From NCBI RefSeq assembly GCF_019264375.1, contig NZ_JAHVAI010000002.1:62001-126000 (forward strand): a stretch of 64,000 nucleotides of DNA. The letters run 5' to 3'. Position numbers and translations under genes: made by a program. The notes beneath the pieces are model-generated. The model ran no database searches. It had not been told where the DNA came from and saw nothing but the letters and a program-made list of their open reading frames with translations. This stretch comes from Sedimentimonas flavescens. GTDB lineage: Bacteria; Pseudomonadota; Alphaproteobacteria; Rhodobacterales; Rhodobacteraceae. Positions 62,519 through 64,000 of the stretch are shown here, one piece after another (position 1 is the stretch's first letter; every line of letters starts with the position of its first letter).

Positions 62519-64000
62519 ACCGGCTGCGCCCCGTCGCGTAGAAGCTTCCACATGATCGCCTCAAGCAGCGCCTCGAACGAGGCATCGACTATGTTCGGCG
62601 AGACGCCAACCGTGGACCAACGCTGCCCCTGACCGTCCTCGCTATCGATGATGACGCGGGTGACCGCCTCGGTGCCGCCCTGCGTGATGCGCACGCGGAA
62701 ATCGACCAGCTTCATGTCGTCGATCATGCACTGATAAGGCCCAAGATCCTTCGCCAATGCCTTCGAGAGCGCGTTGACCGGGCCGCCATCGGTGCCATCC
62801 ACCACGATGCCTTCTGACACGCTCAGCGTCCGCTCGCCGCCGATGTTCACGACGACGACCGCTTCGGACAGATGTGCCATCTTGCCCCGCGCATCGCGCC
62901 GTCGCTCGACCGTCACCCGATAGCGCTCGACTTCGAAGAACTTCGGCAAGAGCCCAAGCGCCCGCCGCGCCACCAGCTCGAACGAGGCCTGCGCACCGTC
63001 ATAGGCATAGCCCTGATCCTCGCGCAGCTTGATCTCATCGAGGATCTGCACGAGGCGCGGATCTTTCGGGTCCACCTCGATCCCCATCGACACAAGCCGC
63101 GCGCGCAGGTTCGACTGCCCCGCCTGGTTCGACATCGGGATCAGGCGCGCGTTGCCCACCGTCGCCGGGTCCACATGCTCGTAGGTCGAGGGGTCCTTGA
63201 GGATCGCCGAGGCATGCAGCCCCGCCTTATGCGCGAAAGCCGAGGCCCCGACATAGGGCGCCGAGCGCAGTGGCACGCGATTCAGAATATCGTCAAGCTT
63301 GCGCGACAGCTTCGTCAGCCCGCGCAGCGCGTCGCGCGATACGCCGATATCGAACTGGCTGCGGAAAGGCTCCTTGAGCAGCAGCGTCGGGATCAGAGAG
63401 GTCAGGTTCGCGTTGCCGCACCGCTCGCCAAGCCCGTTCAGCGTGCCCTGGATTTGACGGCATCCCGCCAGAACGGCCGCCAGCGAGGCCGCCACCGCCT
63501 GCCCGGTGTCGTCATGGCAATGAATACCCAGCCGGTCGCCCGGGATGCCCGCATCGATCACCGCGCGGACGATCTCGCTGACCTCATGGGGCAGCGCGCC
63601 GCCGTTGGTGTCGCACAGCACGACCCACCGCGCCCCGGCCCGATAGGCTGCGAGCACGCAATCGAGCGCATAGGGCGCATTGGCCTTGTAGCCGTCAAAG
63701 AAATGTTCGGCGTCGAACAGCGCCTCGCGCCCCTCGGCGACCATATGCGCGACCGAGGCCGAGATATTTTCGAGGTTCTCGTCCAGCGTGATCCCAAGCG
63801 CCGTAGTGACATGGTAGTCATGCGTCTTGCCGACCAGACAGACCGCAGGCGTCGCGGCATTCATCACGCCCGCCAGCACCTCGTCATTCGCGGCCGAACG
63901 CCCTGCCCGCTTGGTCATCCCAAAAGCCGTGAACGTCGCGCGGGTCTGCGGACGCTCGGCGAAGAAATCGCTGTCGGTCGGGTTCGCACCGGGCCAGCCG
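62515..64000 (-). CDS. cimA: Citramalate synthase CimA (C-terminal part; gene runs off the end)
   Basis: The last 494 codons of an alpha-isopropylmalate/citramalate synthase; the N terminus is beyond base 64000. In frame to the end one reads GGWPGANPTDSDFFAE and ATFTAFGMTKRAG, typical of the CimA branch. HCHDDTGQAVAASLAAVL carries the metal-binding histidines, GTLNGLGERCGNANL follows, and a LeuA-type dimer regulatory domain occupies the C-terminal part. CimA makes citramalate from pyruvate and acetyl-CoA on the way to isoleucine. Coupled to the next gene by a 4 bp overlap. Confidence 0.93.
   Translation of the reverse strand, partial: GWPGANPTDSDFFAERPQTRATFTAFGMTKRAGRSAANDEVLAGVMNAATPAVCLVGKTHDYHVTTALGITLDENLENISASVAHMVAEGREALFDAEHFFDGYKANAPYALDCVLAAYRAGARWVVLCDTNGGALPHEVSEIVRAVIDAGIPGDRLGIHCHDDTGQAVAASLAAVLAGCRQIQGTLNGLGERCGNANLTSLIPTLLLKEPFRSQFDIGVSRDALRGLTKLSRKLDDILNRVPLRSAPYVGASAFAHKAGLHASAILKDPSTYEHVDPATVGNARLIPMSNQAGQSNLRARLVSMGIEVDPKDPRLVQILDEIKLREDQGYAYDGAQASFELVARRALGLLPKFFEVERYRVTVERRRDARGKMAHLSEAVVVVNIGGERTLSVSEGIVVDGTDGGPVNALSKALAKDLGPYQCMIDDMKLVDFRVRITQGGTEAVTRVIIDSEDGQGQRWSTVGVSPNIVDASFEALLEAIMWKLLRDGAQPV

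Overview
The window is a compact, GC-rich stretch of alphaproteobacterial chromosome. Gene content and order (dusB-ntrB-ntrC-ntrY-ntrX-trkA-trkH-hfq-hflX; ispDF-pgpA-pncC; yajC-secD-secF-ccmABCDG; sciP-ctrA; a CtrA-type cell-cycle regulator; a GAFTGA-less NtrC) point to Rhodobacterales (Rhodobacteraceae). The genus cannot be fixed from this sequence alone. No insertion sequence, prophage, CRISPR array or rRNA was seen. Most genes are single-copy housekeeping genes with 1-4 bp stop/start overlaps.

Layout. 1-2988: the 5' part of a hydroxyisobutyrate-dehydrogenase-family gene, divergent from a membrane-anchored penicillin-acylase-family protein. 2989-14810 (minus strand): dusB, the NtrBC and NtrYX nitrogen two-component systems, TrkAH potassium uptake, Hfq and HflX. 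15033-18508: isoprenoid (ispDF), phospholipid (pgpA), pncC and an ammonium transporter. 18521-25943: a RatA/COQ10-like protein, hpt, then a long minus-strand run from yajC-secDF through a Mth938-like gene into the cytochrome c maturation genes. 26053-29973: M20 amidohydrolase, mazG, TauE-like permease, dusA. 30072-36223: a small exopolysaccharide locus (BY-kinase, O-antigen ligase/polymerase-like protein, three poorly known exported or anchored proteins, priming sugar transferase) ending at tRNA-Leu(CAA). 36277-44994: metallopeptidase, DedA/YqaA-like protein, dsbB, gyrA, a barrel-like outer membrane protein, trmFO, gluQ, hisI, and a NifU-like protein. 45125-49543: a 40-codon small gene, recG, ligA. 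49613-50700: ctrA and its inhibitor gene sciP. 50826-54345: mnmA, PHA synthase and a phasin. 54530-61744: bluB under a cobalamin riboswitch, back to back with a TPP riboswitch driving thiC-thiO-thiS-thiG-thiE-thiF-thiD. 61748-64000: a squalene/phytoene-synthase-like protein and the 3' part of a citramalate synthase gene.

Most notable. (1) An unannotated-size 40-aa membrane protein gene at 45125-45247 has a strong Shine-Dalgarno, its own terminator, and 59 bp upstream a perfect GTTC-N7-GTTC direct repeat, the LexA box of Rhodobacter-type alphaproteobacteria. It looks like an SOS-controlled small membrane protein, comparable in design to the Caulobacter division inhibitor SidA. (2) Two vitamin riboswitches lie divergently in 530 bp, and the thiC leader adds two terminator-like hairpins plus a hairpin that covers the thiC ribosome binding site. 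(3) ThiF is fused to a rhodanese domain and lacks the zinc cysteines. (4) CtrA-box-like sites sit in front of both ctrA and sciP. (5) NtrC and NtrX both lack the sigma-54 contact motif GAFTGA.
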